DNA of 43,605 nt from an uncultured Anaerolineales bacterium (GTDB taxonomy: Bacteria > Chloroflexota > Anaerolineae > Anaerolineales > UBA6663): contig CALFZO010000138.1 of NCBI GenBank assembly GCA_937952305.1, forward strand, positions 1 to 43,605. Reading direction: 5' to 3'. Positions 43,074-43,605 of this stretch are shown piece by piece; within the stretch, counting starts at the first letter, position 1, and each line of letters begins with the position of its first letter. Made by a program: the position numbers and the translations under genes. A model generated the notes under the pieces. That model searched no databases. It had not been told where the DNA came from and was given only the letters and a program-made list of their open reading frames with translations.

Positions 43074-43605
43074 ATGAATGTCTGGTTGGCTTTCCTTATC
43101 GGCTTGCTGGCTGGCTGGCTGATCGAGTGGATCATCGATTGGATCTACTGGCGCCGCTCGCTGCGCAGCCTGCGTGACCGTTACCTGGCCTCCGAGGCCG
43201 AGAAGGGCCGGCTGCAGGCCCAACTGGGCGAGGCGCAGGAGAGCCGCGTAGCTATCGAGCGCGAGGCCGTGGACTTGCGCGCGCAGTTGGCGCAGTGGGA
43301 GGGCGAGCTGACTGGGGCGCGCGCCGAGTTGGCCAAGTGCGAGCAGGCCCGCCTGGCGGCGGACCGCAGCCTGGAAGAGGCGCGCCAGGCCCAGGCCGGC
43401 CTGACCGCCGAGATGGGCCGGCTGCGCGGTGAGCTGCACAGCCAGATCGCCGCAGCCGAGGGCCAGGCCCAGCGCGCCCAGGCCGAGTTGGCCGTCTATC
43501 GGCAGAGCGCCGGGGCCGACCTGGCCGCCGCCGCCCAGCGCGCCGAGGCCGCCGAAGCCGAACTCGCCGCCTTGCGCGCTCAACTGGACGCGCGCAGTGC
43601 CGGGC
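43074..43605 (+). CDS. Membrane-anchored coiled-coil protein, cut by the window end
   Basis: At least 177 aa; the stop is outside the window. ATG 43074 has GGAGGGG 5 nt upstream. An N-terminal transmembrane helix (about 2-24) with an ID/WI-rich end (WLIEWIIDWIYWRRS) precedes a long coiled coil rich in Ala, Glu, Leu and Arg. The N-terminus resembles proteins of Chloroflexota that end in helix-hairpin-helix domains (DUF4332-like), but the C-terminus is not seen, so the family is left open. Confidence 0.85.
   Translation, partial: MNVWLAFLIGLLAGWLIEWIIDWIYWRRSLRSLRDRYLASEAEKGRLQAQLGEAQESRVAIEREAVDLRAQLAQWEGELTGARAELAKCEQARLAADRSLEEARQAQAGLTAEMGRLRGELHSQIAAAEGQAQRAQAELAVYRQSAGADLAAAAQRAEAAEAELAALRAQLDARSAG

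Overview
This is a GC-rich bacterial window, probably from Chloroflexota (an Anaerolineae-like lineage). That placement is inferred from gene content: a DUF3417-type alpha-glucan phosphorylase, an LCP lipoprotein, very long coiled-coil sensor kinases, beta-propeller STAND proteins and QNST-type surface proteins. No rRNA or other phylogenetic marker was available to test it. Two halves can be told apart.

Positions 1 to about 13,570 look like an integrated mobile element. It carries, on the minus strand: a secreted protein and a TcpC-like membrane protein (1-1251); a six-gene operon (6401 down to 1391) encoding a ParM-like actin, a ParR-like small protein, a protein made of two tandem SSB-type OB folds, a one-TM protein, a winged-helix/nuclease-like protein and a LysM-CAP lipoprotein; a large helical protein (6902-8797); and an integrase/DUF234-ATPase/AbrB operon (13480-10662). 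On the plus strand it carries an excisionase-like HTH/zinc-ribbon protein whose gene overlaps a second tyrosine recombinase (9085-10606). The 13,480 integrase points away from an initiator tRNA gene at 13574-13645, the usual arrangement at a tRNA integration site. The other att site was not found and may lie outside the window.

The strongest discovery is the leader of the ParM operon. On the minus strand at 6639-6731 there is a close match to the GEMM-I cyclic-di-GMP riboswitch, followed by an intrinsic terminator (6555-6585). The 3' arm of the aptamer can pair over 12 bp (with a two-base bulge) with the 5' arm of that terminator. This predicts that c-di-GMP turns off a whole plasmid-segregation/ssDNA-binding/cell-surface operon.

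From 13,574 to the end the window is chromosomal in character: tRNA-fMet, an FtsB-like protein, tRNA-Leu, a 1230-residue sensor kinase that lacks the phospho-accepting histidine, an LCP lipoprotein, M32 carboxypeptidase, an S9 peptidase, then a three-gene unit (STAND ATPase with a 14-blade propeller, ABC exporter fused to a USP-like domain, and a 66-aa L7/L12-like protein), an aldo/keto reductase, a REC-histidine kinase, glycogen phosphorylase, a UPF0316 membrane protein, an S1-domain protein, an acidic Cys protein, MoeA, a long RelA/SpoT homologue, a TIM-barrel/NTF2-like protein and a membrane-anchored coiled-coil protein cut by the window end.

Promoters are unusually legible. The two tRNA genes have full -35/-10 promoters, while several protein genes have extended -10 boxes (TGnTAnanT) without a clear -35, and two genes look leaderless.
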